From assembly GCA_001897035.1 (NCBI GenBank), contig MKRS01000300.1, positions 1 to 10,943 of the forward strand: 10,943 nucleotides of DNA. Reading direction: 5' to 3'. Position 1 is the stretch's first letter. Every line of letters begins with the position of its first letter. Under the pieces are notes generated by a model. That model did no database searches. It was not told the origin of the DNA and saw only the letters and a list, made by a program, of their open reading frames with translations. The translations under genes were made by a program, and so were the position numbers. This document shows, piece by piece, positions 1-7,388 of this stretch. Origin of the DNA: Bacteroidales bacterium 45-6 (GTDB taxonomy: Bacteria; Bacteroidota; Bacteroidia; Bacteroidales; Dysgonomonadaceae).

Positions 1-1
1 C

Positions 2-238
2 GCCAACGCGCAGGCGGCGAACTTCCCGTTCTGCACCATCGAGCCCAACACCGGCGAGGTGGCGGTGCCCGATGCGCGTCTCGACAGGCTCGCCGTCGTC
101 GCCAAGAGCCAGCAGATCATTCCGGCGCGCATGAGCTTCGTCGACATTGCCGGCCTCGTGCACGGCGCCAGCAAGGGTGAGGGCCTGGGCAATCAGTTCC
201 TCGCCAACATCCGCGAATGCGATGCCATCGCCTATGTG
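2..238 (+). CDS. ychF: YchF/OLA1-family GTPase/ATPase, internal fragment
   Basis: This is an internal fragment of the universally conserved P-loop NTPase YchF (OBG family), which binds ribosomes and hydrolyses ATP/GTP in the cytoplasm. The frame is open from base 2 with no start codon in the window. The typical string [12 protein letters not shown] is visible near the beginning. The G3 motif DIAGLV lies at 143-160, followed by the family signature [13 protein letters not shown] and then NIRE. The P-loop lies upstream of the window, and the NKxE-type base-recognition motif and the TGS domain, which should follow, are absent. After AIAYV (about 238) the protein turns abruptly into DnaE without a stop. 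The DNA is strongly GC-rich with G/C at third codon positions, unlike everything from 239 on, and the protein looks alphaproteobacterial. Identity is secure. The join is probably artefactual, so this should not be annotated as a domain of DnaE. Confidence 0.9.
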
Positions 239-241
239 CCG
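233..241. other. Chimeric junction YchF to DnaE
   Basis: The reading frame passes from YchF sequence (ending AIAYV) to DnaE sequence (starting PELAEAAN) around the GTG codon at 236-238. GC content and third-position usage change at the same point. The exact breakpoint cannot be fixed to better than a few bases, because the Val codon could belong to either gene. Confidence 0.85.
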
Positions 242-2284
242 GAGCTTGCAGAGGCTGCCAACAGCCGGGACACCGTGATGCAGGACACGCTGAAATATGC
301 CCAGATGCTGGAGGGGAATGTCCGGAACACGGGCGTCCATGCCTGCGGGGTCATCATCGGGCGGCAGGATATTTCGGATATTGTGCCGGTCAGCACTGCC
401 GAAGACAAGGAAACGGGCGAGACCATGCTCGTGACACAATACGAGGGTTCAGTGATTGAAGAAACCGGGCTTATCAAGATGGACTTCTTGGGCCTGAAAA
501 CCCTTTCGATCATCAAGGAAGCCCTTGAAAACATAGAACGCACCACGGGCGAAAAGATTGATATTAGCGTCATCCCCATTGACGATCCCAAAACGTATGA
601 ATTGTACAGCTTGGGAAAAACCACCGGAACTTTCCAGTTCGAGTCGGCCGGGATGCAAAAATACCTGAAGGAGCTTCAACCTTCCAAGTTTGAAGACCTC
701 ATCGCCATGAATGCCTTGTATCGCCCAGGGCCGATGGACTATATTCCTCAATTCATTGCCCGCAAGCACGGGCAGGAGGAAATCACTTACGACATTCCGA
801 TTATGGAGCGTTACCTGCAAGACACTTATGGAATTACGGTGTATCAGGAACAGGTGATGCTTTTGTCGCGCTTGCTGGCCGATTTCACCCGCGGCCAGTC
901 GGACGAGTTGCGCAAAGCGATGGGTAAGAAATTGATTGATAAGATGAATGCCTTGAAGGAAAAATTCCTGAAAGGGGGGAAGGCGAACGGTCACGAAGAA
1001 AAGGTGCTCAATAAAATTTGGGCCGACTGGGAAAAATTTGCTTCGTATGCTTTCAATAAATCACATGCCACTTGCTACTCGTGGGTGGCCTACCAGACCG
1101 CTTGGCTGAAAGCCAATTATCCTTCGGAATACATGGCGGCAGTGCTTTCGCGCAACTTGTCGAACATCACCGAAATCACGAAGTTTATGGACGAGTGTAA
1201 GGCGATGGGAATCAAGGTGCTGGGGCCGGATGTGAACGAATCGTTGCTGAAATTCTCTGTCAACAAGGCAGGCGACATCCGTTTTGGGCTGGCGGCCATC
1301 AAGGGAGTCGGCGAGGGAGCTGTGAACAATATTTTGGACGAGCGGGCTAAAAACGGTCCTTTCCAAGATGTTTTCGACTTTGTGGAACGTGTCAACCTGA
1401 GTTCGTGCAACAAGAAGAACATCGAGTCGTTGGCCTTGGCAGGCGGTTTCGACAACTTCCCGGGCGTCAAGCGCGAACAGTTTTTCGGAACAAACGGCAA
1501 GGGGGAGGTGTTTCTCGATTCGCTTATCCGCTACGGCAATAAATACCAGACGGACAAGGCACAAGCCTCTAATTCGCTGTTTGGCGACGACACGCTCTAC
1601 GACATTGCTCATCCCGACATTCCGAATGTTGACTCGTGGTCTGATCTGGAGCGGCTCAACAAGGAACGCGACTTGATCGGGATGTATCTTTCGGCCCACC
1701 CATTGGATCCATATTCCATCGTGCTGAAATATGTCTGCAACGTGCATCCGAATGAATTGGACGATAGGGAGGCGCTCAATGGCAAAGAGCTTCTTTTCGG
1801 CGGAATTGTCAGTGACACGCGCGAAGGCATCACCAAAACTGGCAAGCCTTATATGATTGTCCGCATCGAGGATTTTGAGTCGAGCGGCGAGATCCCGTTT
1901 TTTGGCGACGACTACATCAACTTCTCCAAATACGGGAAAAAGGGGCTGAGCCTCCTTTTCAAGGCGAGGGTGCAGCCGAGCAGGTATGGCGATAGGCTGG
2001 AGCTGAAAATCAATTCGATACAGCAGTTGAGCGAGGCTCAGAAAAGCATGGTGGAAAAGATAAAAATTACATTGCCACTGCACGAAATGGATAGCCGGAT
2101 GATAGACGAACTATCCACATTGATAAAAAACAATACAGGGAACACGTTGTTATATTTTGAGGTGATCGATGGCGAACGCAACATGAGGGTGCAGCTTTTT
2201 TCGCGTGGCACAAAAATTGCTATAAGCAAAGAACTCATCGAATACCTGGAAACAAACGACTCTGTTTTTTTTAAAATAAATTAG
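239..2284 (+). CDS. dnaE: DNA polymerase III alpha subunit (DnaE), 5'-truncated
   Basis: This is the replicative polymerase subunit that synthesises DNA in the PolIII holoenzyme. About 682 residues of a protein that is usually 1,150-1,280 long are present. The N-terminal PHP domain and the palm segment with the first catalytic Asp pair are missing because of the junction at about 238. The remainder is normal. The string [15 protein letters not shown] comes first, then the palm motif KMDFLGL with its Asp at 482-484 (equivalent to the third catalytic Asp). The fingers follow ([54 protein letters not shown]). A helix-hairpin-helix with IKGVGEGA lies near 1280-1340 and an OB-fold-like region at roughly 1790-1990. 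The frame ends with TAG at 2282-2284. The Bacteroidota character is clear. GTG and ATG codons in the 59-240 region are not its start. Confidence 0.95.
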   Translation, partial: PELAEAANSRDTVMQDTLKYAQMLEGNVRNTGVHACGVIIGRQDISDIVPVSTAEDKETGETMLVTQYEGSVIEETGLIKMDFLGLKTLSIIKEALENIERTTGEKIDISVIPIDDPKTYELYSLGKTTGTFQFESAGMQKYLKELQPSKFEDLIAMNALYRPGPMDYIPQFIARKHGQEEITYDIPIMERYLQDTYGITVYQEQVMLLSRLLADFTRGQSDELRKAMGKKLIDKMNALKEKFLKGGKANGHEEKVLNKIWADWEKFASYAFNKSHATCYSWVAYQTAWLKANYPSEYMAAVLSRNLSNITEITKFMDECKAMGIKVLGPDVNESLLKFSVNKAGDIRFGLAAIKGVGEGAVNNILDERAKNGPFQDVFDFVERVNLSSCNKKNIESLALAGGFDNFPGVKREQFFGTNGKGEVFLDSLIRYGNKYQTDKAQASNSLFGDDTLYDIAHPDIPNVDSWSDLERLNKERDLIGMYLSAHPLDPYSIVLKYVCNVHPNELDDREALNGKELLFGGIVSDTREGITKTGKPYMIVRIEDFESSGEIPFFGDDYINFSKYGKKGLSLLFKARVQPSRYGDRLELKINSIQQLSEAQKSMVEKIKITLPLHEMDSRMIDELSTLIKNNTGNTLLYFEVIDGERNMRVQLFSRGTKIAISKELIEYLETNDSVFFKIN

Positions 2285-2346
2285 TGAGTCGAATGTAACT
2301 AATTGAACAGCAATTATATTTTTAAACATTAAAAAACATTTGAATT

Positions 2347-2661
2347 ATGGCTCTTGAGATTACAGATGCAACATTTGAAGAAATGATTGGTTCGGGAAAT
2401 CCCGTGGTGATAGATTTTTGGGCAGAATGGTGTGGCCCATGCCGCATGGTGGGTCCGATCGTGGAAGAATTGGCCAAGGAATACGAAGGCAAAGTGGTGA
2501 TTGGCAAAGTGGATGTGGACAGCAACGATGAAATCACGTCCAAGTTTGGTATCCGCAACATTCCCACTATCTTGTTCTTTAAAGGAGGAGAAGTGGTTGA
2601 CAAGCAGGTGGGTGCAACTCAAAAATCTGTTTTGGCCGAAAAAATCAACAAGCTTCTTTGA
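2347..2661 (+). CDS. trxA: Thioredoxin
   Basis: This 104-residue cytoplasmic thioredoxin reduces protein disulfides such as those of ribonucleotide reductase and peroxiredoxins, and is itself recycled by thioredoxin reductase. The active site WCGPC lies at residues 28-32. The buried Asp (D23), the paired Lys (K54) and the cis-proline in IPT (P73) are all in place, and the length is that of a classical single-domain Trx1. There is no signal peptide. The gene starts 62 bases after dnaE on the same strand. I see no clear -7 box in the gap, so transcription may continue from dnaE. A strong hairpin terminator follows at 2686. The start is the only ATG that gives the standard N-terminus. Confidence 0.97.
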   Translation: MALEITDATFEEMIGSGNPVVIDFWAEWCGPCRMVGPIVEELAKEYEGKVVIGKVDVDSNDEITSKFGIRNIPTILFFKGGEVVDKQVGATQKSVLAEKINKLL

Positions 2662-2685
2662 TCGGACAGCTTTTGACTGACAAAC

Positions 2686-2725
2686 AATGCGGTGATACTT
2701 TTCGGGTGTTACCGCATTTGTTTTC
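2686..2725 (+). terminator. Rho-independent terminator after trxA
   Basis: The arms AATGCGGTGATAC (2686-2698) and GTGTTACCGCATT (2706-2718) form a 13-bp stem with two G-T wobbles and a 7-base loop. The sequence TGTTTTC follows. Complementary A and T bases flank the stem, so it could act in both directions. It separates the dnaE-trxA unit from the lipoprotein gene. Confidence 0.8.
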
Positions 2726-2831
2726 TTGGCAGATTGCTGAATGAACTTTAAGAAAAGACAAAAAAGCCTGTTCTTTCGGCTGCCGGAAACATTTTCCAAT
2801 TCAATAGAAAACGGAAACAAGAAAAACATTG

Positions 2832-2839
2832 TACATTTG
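2832..2839 (+). promoter_or_regulatory. Bacteroidota-type -7 box for the Ig-like lipoprotein gene
   Basis: TACATTTG matches the Bacteroidota -7 consensus TAnnTTTG exactly and lies 21 bases before the ATG at 2861, giving a short leader of about 15 bases. I see no convincing TTTG -33 element about 19 bases upstream. The position just after the trxA terminator supports it as the start of a new transcription unit. Confidence 0.5.
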
Positions 2840-2860
2840 TCCGTATATTAACGAAATTCT

Positions 2861-4843
2861 ATGTTGTTAGGACTTACCCGATATGCTCTCAAAAGATTAG
2901 CCCGTTCTCTGGTGATAGTATCGTCAGTCTTGCTGATGGTATCTTGTGCAAGCAGAGGGACACCGGGCGGTGGCAAGTACGACCTGGACCCCCCTAAGCT
3001 GGTCAGTATCCATCCATCGATGAATGCCCTGGATGTGACTCGCCTTAAAAACATCGTCATGCTTTTTGATGAAAACGTCCAGTTGGAAAACCCTTCCGAG
3101 AAAGTCATCATCACGCCTCCGCAGAAAATTGCGCCGATTTTCACGACCATCAACCGGAAAATAAAGGTGGAGCTGCGCGATACGCTCATTCCGAATTCAA
3201 CCTATGTGATCGATTTTACGGACGCATTGGCCGACATGAACGAGAAAAACGTGCTCGAAAATTTTGTGGTCAGCTTCTCCACAGGTGCCAAGATCGACTC
3301 GATGGAGATTTCGGGGAAGGTGCTTCAGGCCAGCGACCTGGAGCCTGTAACTGGCATCTATGTGGGACTTCATTCCAATCTGAAGGACTCGGCATTTGTG
3401 AAGTTTCCGTTCGACCGCATCTCCAAGACCAACAGCAAGGGCGAATTCACTATCCGCGGAGTCACCCCCAACAAGTACCGACTCTATGCCCTCAAGGATG
3501 CTAACCGCGACTTCAAATACGATAGCCCTGCCGAAGAAATCGCTTTTCTCGATTCCTTAGTTGTTCCCTCTTCGGTGGCCGCCACGCGTGTGGATACCTT
3601 GTTCAAGTCTGATAAGAAGACAATCGACTCGTTGGTCACAAAATCCTATACACGGTTTTTGCCCGACAACATCATCCTTCGCTCGTTTACCTCTTCGTTC
3701 AAGCGGCAATTCCTCCAAAAATACGAGCGTCCCGCCAGAAACCAAATTGCGCTCTATTTTGGTGCACCGACCGAACATGCCCGTGTAGAACTGCTCCATA
3801 CCAAGCCCAATCCTGATTTTCCGCTTATGGAGGAGCGAAATGCTCAAAACGACACGGTGAAGTATTGGATCACCGATCCCGGGATATTGAAAACCGACTC
3901 CTTGCAGTTGCGTGTGGGATACATCAAAACTGATTCATTGAATATAGGACGGGAAACTACCGACACCCTGAAACTCAATTTCAGGGACTTCAAAGGCGGA
4001 AAAAAGAACAACAAAGATAAGGACAAGGATAAAGAGCCGATCCGATTTCTGGGGATAAAGACAAATGCTTCCGGGGCAATGGACATTCTGCATACGCTCG
4101 ACATCGAATTCGAGGAGCCCGTCCGGGATTTTGATCAGAAAAGAATTGTGCTGAGTCATGCCAAGGATTCTGTGCTGACTCCCGTTCCTTACACCCTTTT
4201 GACCGATTCATTGAACCCTCGCAAGTTTAAAATAGCCTACAAATGGAAGCCTGGCGAGAATTACGTGCTGAGTGCCGATTCCGCGGCCTTCCATAGTTAT
4301 TACGGCTTGTGGAACAACAAGTTGGAAGGAAAGTTTAAGGTCAAAAAAGAGGAAGAATACGGGCATATCTTCCTCAACATAAAAAATTTCCCGCCGAATG
4401 TTCCCGCTTTTGTGGAATTGCTTGACAAGAGCGATAAGCCGATCCGGCGAACCAAGGTGAAGGATGCCGGAGCCTTGTTCAAATATGTCGATCCCGGCAC
4501 CTATTATGCCCGGCTTGTGTTTGATGTCAACAACAACGGGAGATGGGACACCGGAGAATATGCCGCCGACAGGCAGCCCGAGATGGTGTATTACTACAAC
4601 AAATCGTTGGTCTTGAAAGCCTACTTCGAGGTGGAGGAAGATTGGGATTTGACCTCGCTGCCCTTGGACAAACAGAAGCTTCTTGAAATCACAAAGAACA
4701 AGCCACAGCAGAAGAAAACTAAACGGCAACAACTGGAAGAATCTGAAAAGAAAAAGCAAAACGAAAACAATAATTCGTCGGACAATAACAACCTGAACGG
4801 ATACCCTGATTCAACAACCGGGAGGGGCTCCAGGTTTCAATAA
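2861..4843 (+). CDS. Ig-like (SbsA/Big_5-type) domain lipoprotein, function unknown
   Basis: This is a 660-residue envelope protein. The first 28 residues form a signal peptide: a basic stretch with RYALKRLAR, then a hydrophobic core ending LLMVSC. That makes C29 the likely lipidated cysteine, so it should be an outer-membrane or periplasmic lipoprotein. It is followed by a Gly-rich turn and DPPKLVSIHPS, the usual opening of the bacterial Ig-like domain that this Bacteroidota family carries at roughly residues 44-145. A prealbumin-like beta segment follows at about residues 150-240, with GEFTIRGVTPNKYRLYALKD and an acidic DANRDFKYD turn. A second such segment near the C-terminus has YYARLVFDVNNNGRWDTGEY. 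Oddities are a KDKDKDKE run near the middle and a K/Q/N-rich disordered tail. The function is unknown. The DUF3108 gene follows after 47 bases and is probably in the same operon. Confidence 0.85.
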   Translation: MLLGLTRYALKRLARSLVIVSSVLLMVSCASRGTPGGGKYDLDPPKLVSIHPSMNALDVTRLKNIVMLFDENVQLENPSEKVIITPPQKIAPIFTTINRKIKVELRDTLIPNSTYVIDFTDALADMNEKNVLENFVVSFSTGAKIDSMEISGKVLQASDLEPVTGIYVGLHSNLKDSAFVKFPFDRISKTNSKGEFTIRGVTPNKYRLYALKDANRDFKYDSPAEEIAFLDSLVVPSSVAATRVDTLFKSDKKTIDSLVTKSYTRFLPDNIILRSFTSSFKRQFLQKYERPARNQIALYFGAPTEHARVELLHTKPNPDFPLMEERNAQNDTVKYWITDPGILKTDSLQLRVGYIKTDSLNIGRETTDTLKLNFRDFKGGKKNNKDKDKDKEPIRFLGIKTNASGAMDILHTLDIEFEEPVRDFDQKRIVLSHAKDSVLTPVPYTLLTDSLNPRKFKIAYKWKPGENYVLSADSAAFHSYYGLWNNKLEGKFKVKKEEEYGHIFLNIKNFPPNVPAFVELLDKSDKPIRRTKVKDAGALFKYVDPGTYYARLVFDVNNNGRWDTGEYAADRQPEMVYYYNKSLVLKAYFEVEEDWDLTSLPLDKQKLLEITKNKPQQKKTKRQQLEESEKKKQNENNNSSDNNNLNGYPDSTTGRGSRFQ

Positions 4844-4890
4844 CAGCCAATCAGCTAAATAGCTCTTGACATTTTTAGTTACAAATTAAA

Positions 4891-5718
4891 ATGAAAGAAA
4901 TGAAGTTACAAATCGTATGTATTCTTGCAGCCTTTTTAGGCATATTTGGAGGACAGGCATATAGCCAATGCGAAGTGGGTGAAAACAAATTCTTCAAGCC
5001 GGGAGAAAACCTCACCTATGACTTGTACTTCAAGTACGGCATCATCACCTCCAAAGCAGGCCATGCTTCGCTGTTCACCCAGCGCACCCGATACAACAAC
5101 GACTCTGCCTACAAGATGTCGCTGGTGTCGCATTCCACAGGGGCAGCCCGCAAATTTTTCAAGCTGGACGACACCCTTGCCTGCTTCATGAGCCTCAAAT
5201 TGCGCCCGCTTGCTTTTTGGAAGGATGCTCACGAAGGAGACGAACACACGGTGGAGCGGCAGACATACTCCTATCTTCCCAATGGAGAGATTAAGATTCA
5301 GGCGCGGCGGGTCAAAAACGGCGAGGAGCGCCACAATGTCACCTTGATGACCAACAGATGCACCTACGACATGATGAGCATTGTCTATTATGCTCGCACG
5401 CTCGACTACGAGAACATGAAGAAGGATTCAAAGACCAATGTCGTTTTCATTTCCGGGAGAAACAAGGTGAATATGCAAGTTCAATACTTGGGCATAGAAA
5501 AGGTCAAGGCGAACAACGGGCAATCGTATTCCTGCCACAAACTCAGCCTGGCTATCCTCGACGATGCCTTCACCAACAAGGAAGATGCCATGAAGGTGTA
5601 TATCACAAACGACCTGAACAGGGTGCCGATACAAATCGAATCGAAGCTGAAAGTGGGTTCAACCCGTGCCACTTTGAAAACGTATGCCGGGTTGATGAAT
5701 CCGGTGGGCAGCAATTGA
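4891..5718 (+). CDS. DUF3108 domain-containing secreted protein
   Basis: This 275-residue protein has a clear Sec signal peptide: KEMK, a hydrophobic stretch from about residue 6 to 21, and a likely signal peptidase I site after AYS at residue 25. The mature part begins QCEVGENKFFKPGENLTYDL. It continues as a beta-rich chain with FKYGIITSKAGHASL, the conserved start of the DUF3108 family, and ends with IQIESKLKVGSTRATLKTY. No catalytic motif is visible, and family members are periplasmic or outer-membrane associated and uncharacterised. A second ATG three codons in (4900) is an equally possible start. Only 47 bases separate it from the upstream Ig-like lipoprotein, which suggests co-transcription and a shared envelope role. 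Its 3' end converges on yaaA with a 23-base gap and no obvious terminator. Confidence 0.82.
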   Translation: MKEMKLQIVCILAAFLGIFGGQAYSQCEVGENKFFKPGENLTYDLYFKYGIITSKAGHASLFTQRTRYNNDSAYKMSLVSHSTGAARKFFKLDDTLACFMSLKLRPLAFWKDAHEGDEHTVERQTYSYLPNGEIKIQARRVKNGEERHNVTLMTNRCTYDMMSIVYYARTLDYENMKKDSKTNVVFISGRNKVNMQVQYLGIEKVKANNGQSYSCHKLSLAILDDAFTNKEDAMKVYITNDLNRVPIQIESKLKVGSTRATLKTYAGLMNPVGSN

Positions 5719-5741
5719 GGAGATGCGGTGCGTGGTGTCAA

Positions 5742-6500
5742 TCAGCGGATAAACGTGGGTTCGTTGTCCGTTGAAAGTTGCCCGGCATAGCAATACCCCT
5801 CCGTGTTGAAGGCGTTCAGGTCCTCAACGGTTTCTATTCTGTTTTCAATCACAAACCGAGCCATCATTCCGCGGGCTTTTTTGGTGTGGACCACCACTTG
5901 CCGGTAACCATTGGCATCCTCTTCTTTGAACTGTGGAGTCACGATTCGGCTTTTGGAAGGAAGCCCCTTCGGGTCGATGGCTTTCGCATATTCGTCAGAA
6001 GAAAGGTTCAGCCACAGCTTGCCCTCCTGCGATATCCGTTTGGAAAGATAGTTCGTCAAGGTTTCCTGCCAATAGTCGTACAGTGTCCGTCCTTTGGGGT
6101 TGGCCAGTTTTGCCTGCATCTCCAGACGATACGGATGCACCTTGTCCAATGGACGCACGAATCCATACACAGCCGATCCTATCAGCAAGTGTTGCTGGGC
6201 ATACAGCATGTCGTCGGGCGACAGGGTGGAGAAGTCCAGCCCTTTGAACGCGATTCCGTTGTAGGCAAATGCGGAAGCCGACGAAAGCGCGCCTTTTTTG
6301 CCGAATTGATGGATTTGCGGAAGCACAACGTCCGCTTGTTGCTGGTTGATGTTCATTAGTTTCCTCACCTCTTCCACCGATAATTCCCTCAGGAGGGCGA
6401 TGATTTCGTCTCTTTGTTTTTTGAAGATGGGTTCGGTCGGTTTCAAATCCGGTTGTTGTTCAAAACTCATTATCTTGGCCGGTGAAAGGGTAATTATCAT
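5742..6500 (-). CDS. yaaA: Peroxide stress protein YaaA (DUF328/UPF0246)
   Basis: This cytoplasmic protein of 252 residues is close to the 258 of E. coli YaaA, which lowers free intracellular iron and so limits Fenton damage during hydrogen peroxide stress. The family signature SPAK is at residues 6-9. The central block VRPLDKVHPYRLEMQAKL, the motif NLSSDEYAKA and the late block KKARGMMARFVIENRI are all present. I place the start at the ATG at 6498-6500, which gives MIITLSPAK and aligns with known family N-termini; an in-frame TTG 15 bases upstream is less likely. A Bacteroidota -7-like box lies on this strand at 6528-6535. The gene stands alone, convergent with the DUF3108 gene. I saw no OxyR-type operator I could defend. 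Confidence 0.93.
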   Translation of the reverse strand: MIITLSPAKIMSFEQQPDLKPTEPIFKKQRDEIIALLRELSVEEVRKLMNINQQQADVVLPQIHQFGKKGALSSASAFAYNGIAFKGLDFSTLSPDDMLYAQQHLLIGSAVYGFVRPLDKVHPYRLEMQAKLANPKGRTLYDYWQETLTNYLSKRISQEGKLWLNLSSDEYAKAIDPKGLPSKSRIVTPQFKEEDANGYRQVVVHTKKARGMMARFVIENRIETVEDLNAFNTEGYCYAGQLSTDNEPTFIR

Positions 6501-6527
6501 GCTTCTTTGTTCCAAAAAAATTTGAAG

Positions 6528-6535
6528 CGAAAGTA
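6528..6535 (-). promoter_or_regulatory. Probable -7 box for yaaA
   Basis: On the minus strand the sequence is TACTTTCG followed by C, one mismatch from TAnnTTTG and a common variant in Bacteroidota. It lies 27 bases upstream of the yaaA ATG, giving a leader of about 20 bases. No clear -33 element is visible. Confidence 0.45.
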
Positions 6536-6718
6536 CAATATAATCCGAAAACTACATAGCAAATCGGCTCTCAAAAAAACAGGAATAGAAAACGACGAAT
6601 GGCTTGTTGAATGTTGGAGATTTGCCAGGCTCAAGCCTGAAAAAGCCAAAAGTGAGCAGTATTGCTTGGAAAAGAGAAAAAAACTGCTTGAAAATTTTCC
6701 TGTAAAAAATAAAAATCC

Positions 6719-6726
6719 TATTTTTG
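6719..6726 (+). promoter_or_regulatory. -7 box for the tRNA-Lys gene
   Basis: TATTTTTG matches TAnnTTTG, and the following CA gives the TTTGCA form often seen at strong Bacteroidota promoters. It ends 14 bases before the tRNA, so transcription should begin a few bases upstream of the mature 5' end. The -33 region is only A/T-rich. Confidence 0.6.
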
Positions 6727-6740
6727 CACTCCGAAAAGAT

Positions 6741-6813
6741 GACTCCGTAGCTCAGTTGGTAGAGCAAATGACTCTTAATCATTGGGTCGTGAGTTCGAGC
6801 CTCACCGGGGTCA
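6741..6813 (+). tRNA. tRNA-Lys (anticodon CUU)
   Basis: The cloverleaf folds completely. The acceptor stem is GACTCCG (6741-6747) with CGGGGTC (6806-6812), containing one T-G wobble, and the discriminator A is at 6813. The D stem is GCTC/GAGC (6750-6753, 6762-6765). The anticodon stem is AATGA/TCATT, with loop CTCTTAA (6772-6778) and anticodon CTT at 6774-6776. The variable loop is GGGTC. The T stem is GTGAG/CTCAC with loop TTCGAGC. It decodes AAG lysine codons. CCA is not encoded, so it must be added enzymatically. It has its own promoter box and terminator, making a single-gene unit. I found no repeat of its 3' end downstream that would mark an integrated element. Confidence 0.97.
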
Positions 6814-6822
6814 CTCAAAATC

Positions 6823-6852
6823 AGAGAATTACGAAAGTAGTTCTCTTTTTTT
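6823..6852 (+). terminator. Rho-independent terminator after tRNA-Lys
   Basis: The arms AGAGAATTAC (6823-6832) and GTAGTTCTCT (6837-6846) form a 10-bp stem with one G-T wobble, capped by a GAAA tetraloop. An unbroken T run to 6852 follows. It is 10 bases downstream of the tRNA, and the form is textbook. Confidence 0.9.
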
Positions 6853-7004
6853 ATGCCTTCGGTCTTGGTCTTTTAAGCCGTTTTGCGCAGGTTGTGTAAA
6901 CTGTGAGTACAACTAAGATAACGTGAGCTCGATATAATGGTGGTGGGGTTGTCGAGCTAATTTGTAGTCAATGAGATATATGATTGACTTGTTGTTGCTT
7001 TATT

Positions 7005-7075
7005 TGACTCCGGATGGAGTCAGATGTTTGTAGAAAACAGATTTTTCTACAAACATACGACCCGAAAACGGGTCG
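7005..7075. repeat. Three tandem perfect hairpins
   Basis: Three perfect inverted repeats sit side by side with one base between neighbours. The first is TGACTCC-GGAT-GGAGTCA (7005-7022). The second is a 14-bp stem, ATGTTTGTAGAAAA with its exact complement, around the loop CAGAT (7024-7056). The third is CGACCCG-AAAA-CGGGTCG (7058-7075). The outer two are GC-rich 7-bp stems with 4-base loops, and the middle one is long and A/T-rich. The arrangement resembles REP/BIME-like intergenic elements. Whether this exact unit recurs in the genome cannot be seen from one copy. Confidence 0.75.
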
Positions 7076-7111
7076 CACACCTCTTTCTATTTATATAAAT
7101 GCTTGACAAGA

Positions 7112-7272
7112 ATCTGATAACCTGTGTGCTGTGCTAAATATCAGATAAAACTCAGGTTGGATTATTTGCACCGAACTTGCGTTGCAATAATCCGGCTGGA
7201 CGCACCAACTCCCTTGCTTCGAGGTGAATAAGAAAATACGCCTCGATGAAGCGCATTCCTTTCGGGAAAGGA
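7112..7272. repeat. Cluster of four further inverted repeats
   Basis: ATCTGATA/TATCAGAT lies at 7112-7119 and 7139-7146. GGATTATT/AATAATCC lies at 7159-7166 and 7186-7193 and extends inward by GCA/TGC past a bulged T. GCTTC-GAGG pairs with CCTC-GAT-GAAGC at 7216-7224 and 7241-7252, with GAT bulged. TCCTTT/AAAGGA lies at 7257-7262 and 7267-7272, with a C-G closing pair inside. Together they suggest a folded transcript, but strand and boundaries are unknown. Confidence 0.5.
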
Positions 7273-7388
7273 CATTCGGCGGAGCCAGGGCAATCTCATT
7301 TTATAATGTACCGCTTGCGGAAGAGAACACCCTACCTGAAAATGGCTATCTTTTGTAAATAAAGTTCTCAATTTATCCTGCTGTTAAT

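Larger units (their letters stand above)
6853..7388. other. Gene-free, hairpin-rich intergenic region
   Basis: I find no convincing gene in these 536 bases on either strand; the only longer open frames lack a recognisable protein or start signal. The stretch is instead dense in inverted repeats. AGCTCGA/TCGAGCT lies at 6926-6932 and 6952-6958. AGTCAAT/ATTGACT lies at 6966-6972 and 6983-6989. Three adjacent hairpins occupy 7005-7075. The perfect 12-base palindrome ATTTATATAAAT is at 7089-7100, and a further hairpin cluster runs from 7112 to 7272. This fits an interspersed non-coding repeat element or a structured RNA better than random spacer. Confidence 0.6.

Noticed and set aside
59..2284. 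A single 741-residue protein starting at GTG 59
   Set aside because: The first 60 residues are YchF and the rest is DnaE. The frame is also open upstream of 59, so the GTG is not a real start.
2286..2342. Terminator (AATTG/CAATT) or -7 box between dnaE and trxA
   Set aside because: The stem is only 5 bp and A/T-rich. The AACATTTG match would place the transcription start inside trxA.
4866..4889. E. coli-like TTGACA promoter before the DUF3108 gene
   Set aside because: The matching -10 position would fall at the start codon, and Bacteroidota promoters do not use this consensus. Co-transcription with the upstream gene is more likely.
6507..6899. Plus-strand frame of 130 codons across the tRNA
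   Set aside because: It runs through the tRNA-Lys gene and its terminator, lacks similarity to any protein I know, and is best explained as chance.
7005..7075. CRISPR array
   Set aside because: There are inverted repeats but no direct repeats with regular spacers and no cas genes.
7162..7371. Minus-strand frame of 69 codons in the hairpin region
   Set aside because: It coincides with inverted repeats, has no recognisable domain, and shows no start signal. It is better explained as non-coding structured DNA.
6741..7388. tRNA-Lys as an integration site for a mobile element
   Set aside because: No duplicate of the tRNA 3' end was found downstream, and there is no integrase or cargo gene.
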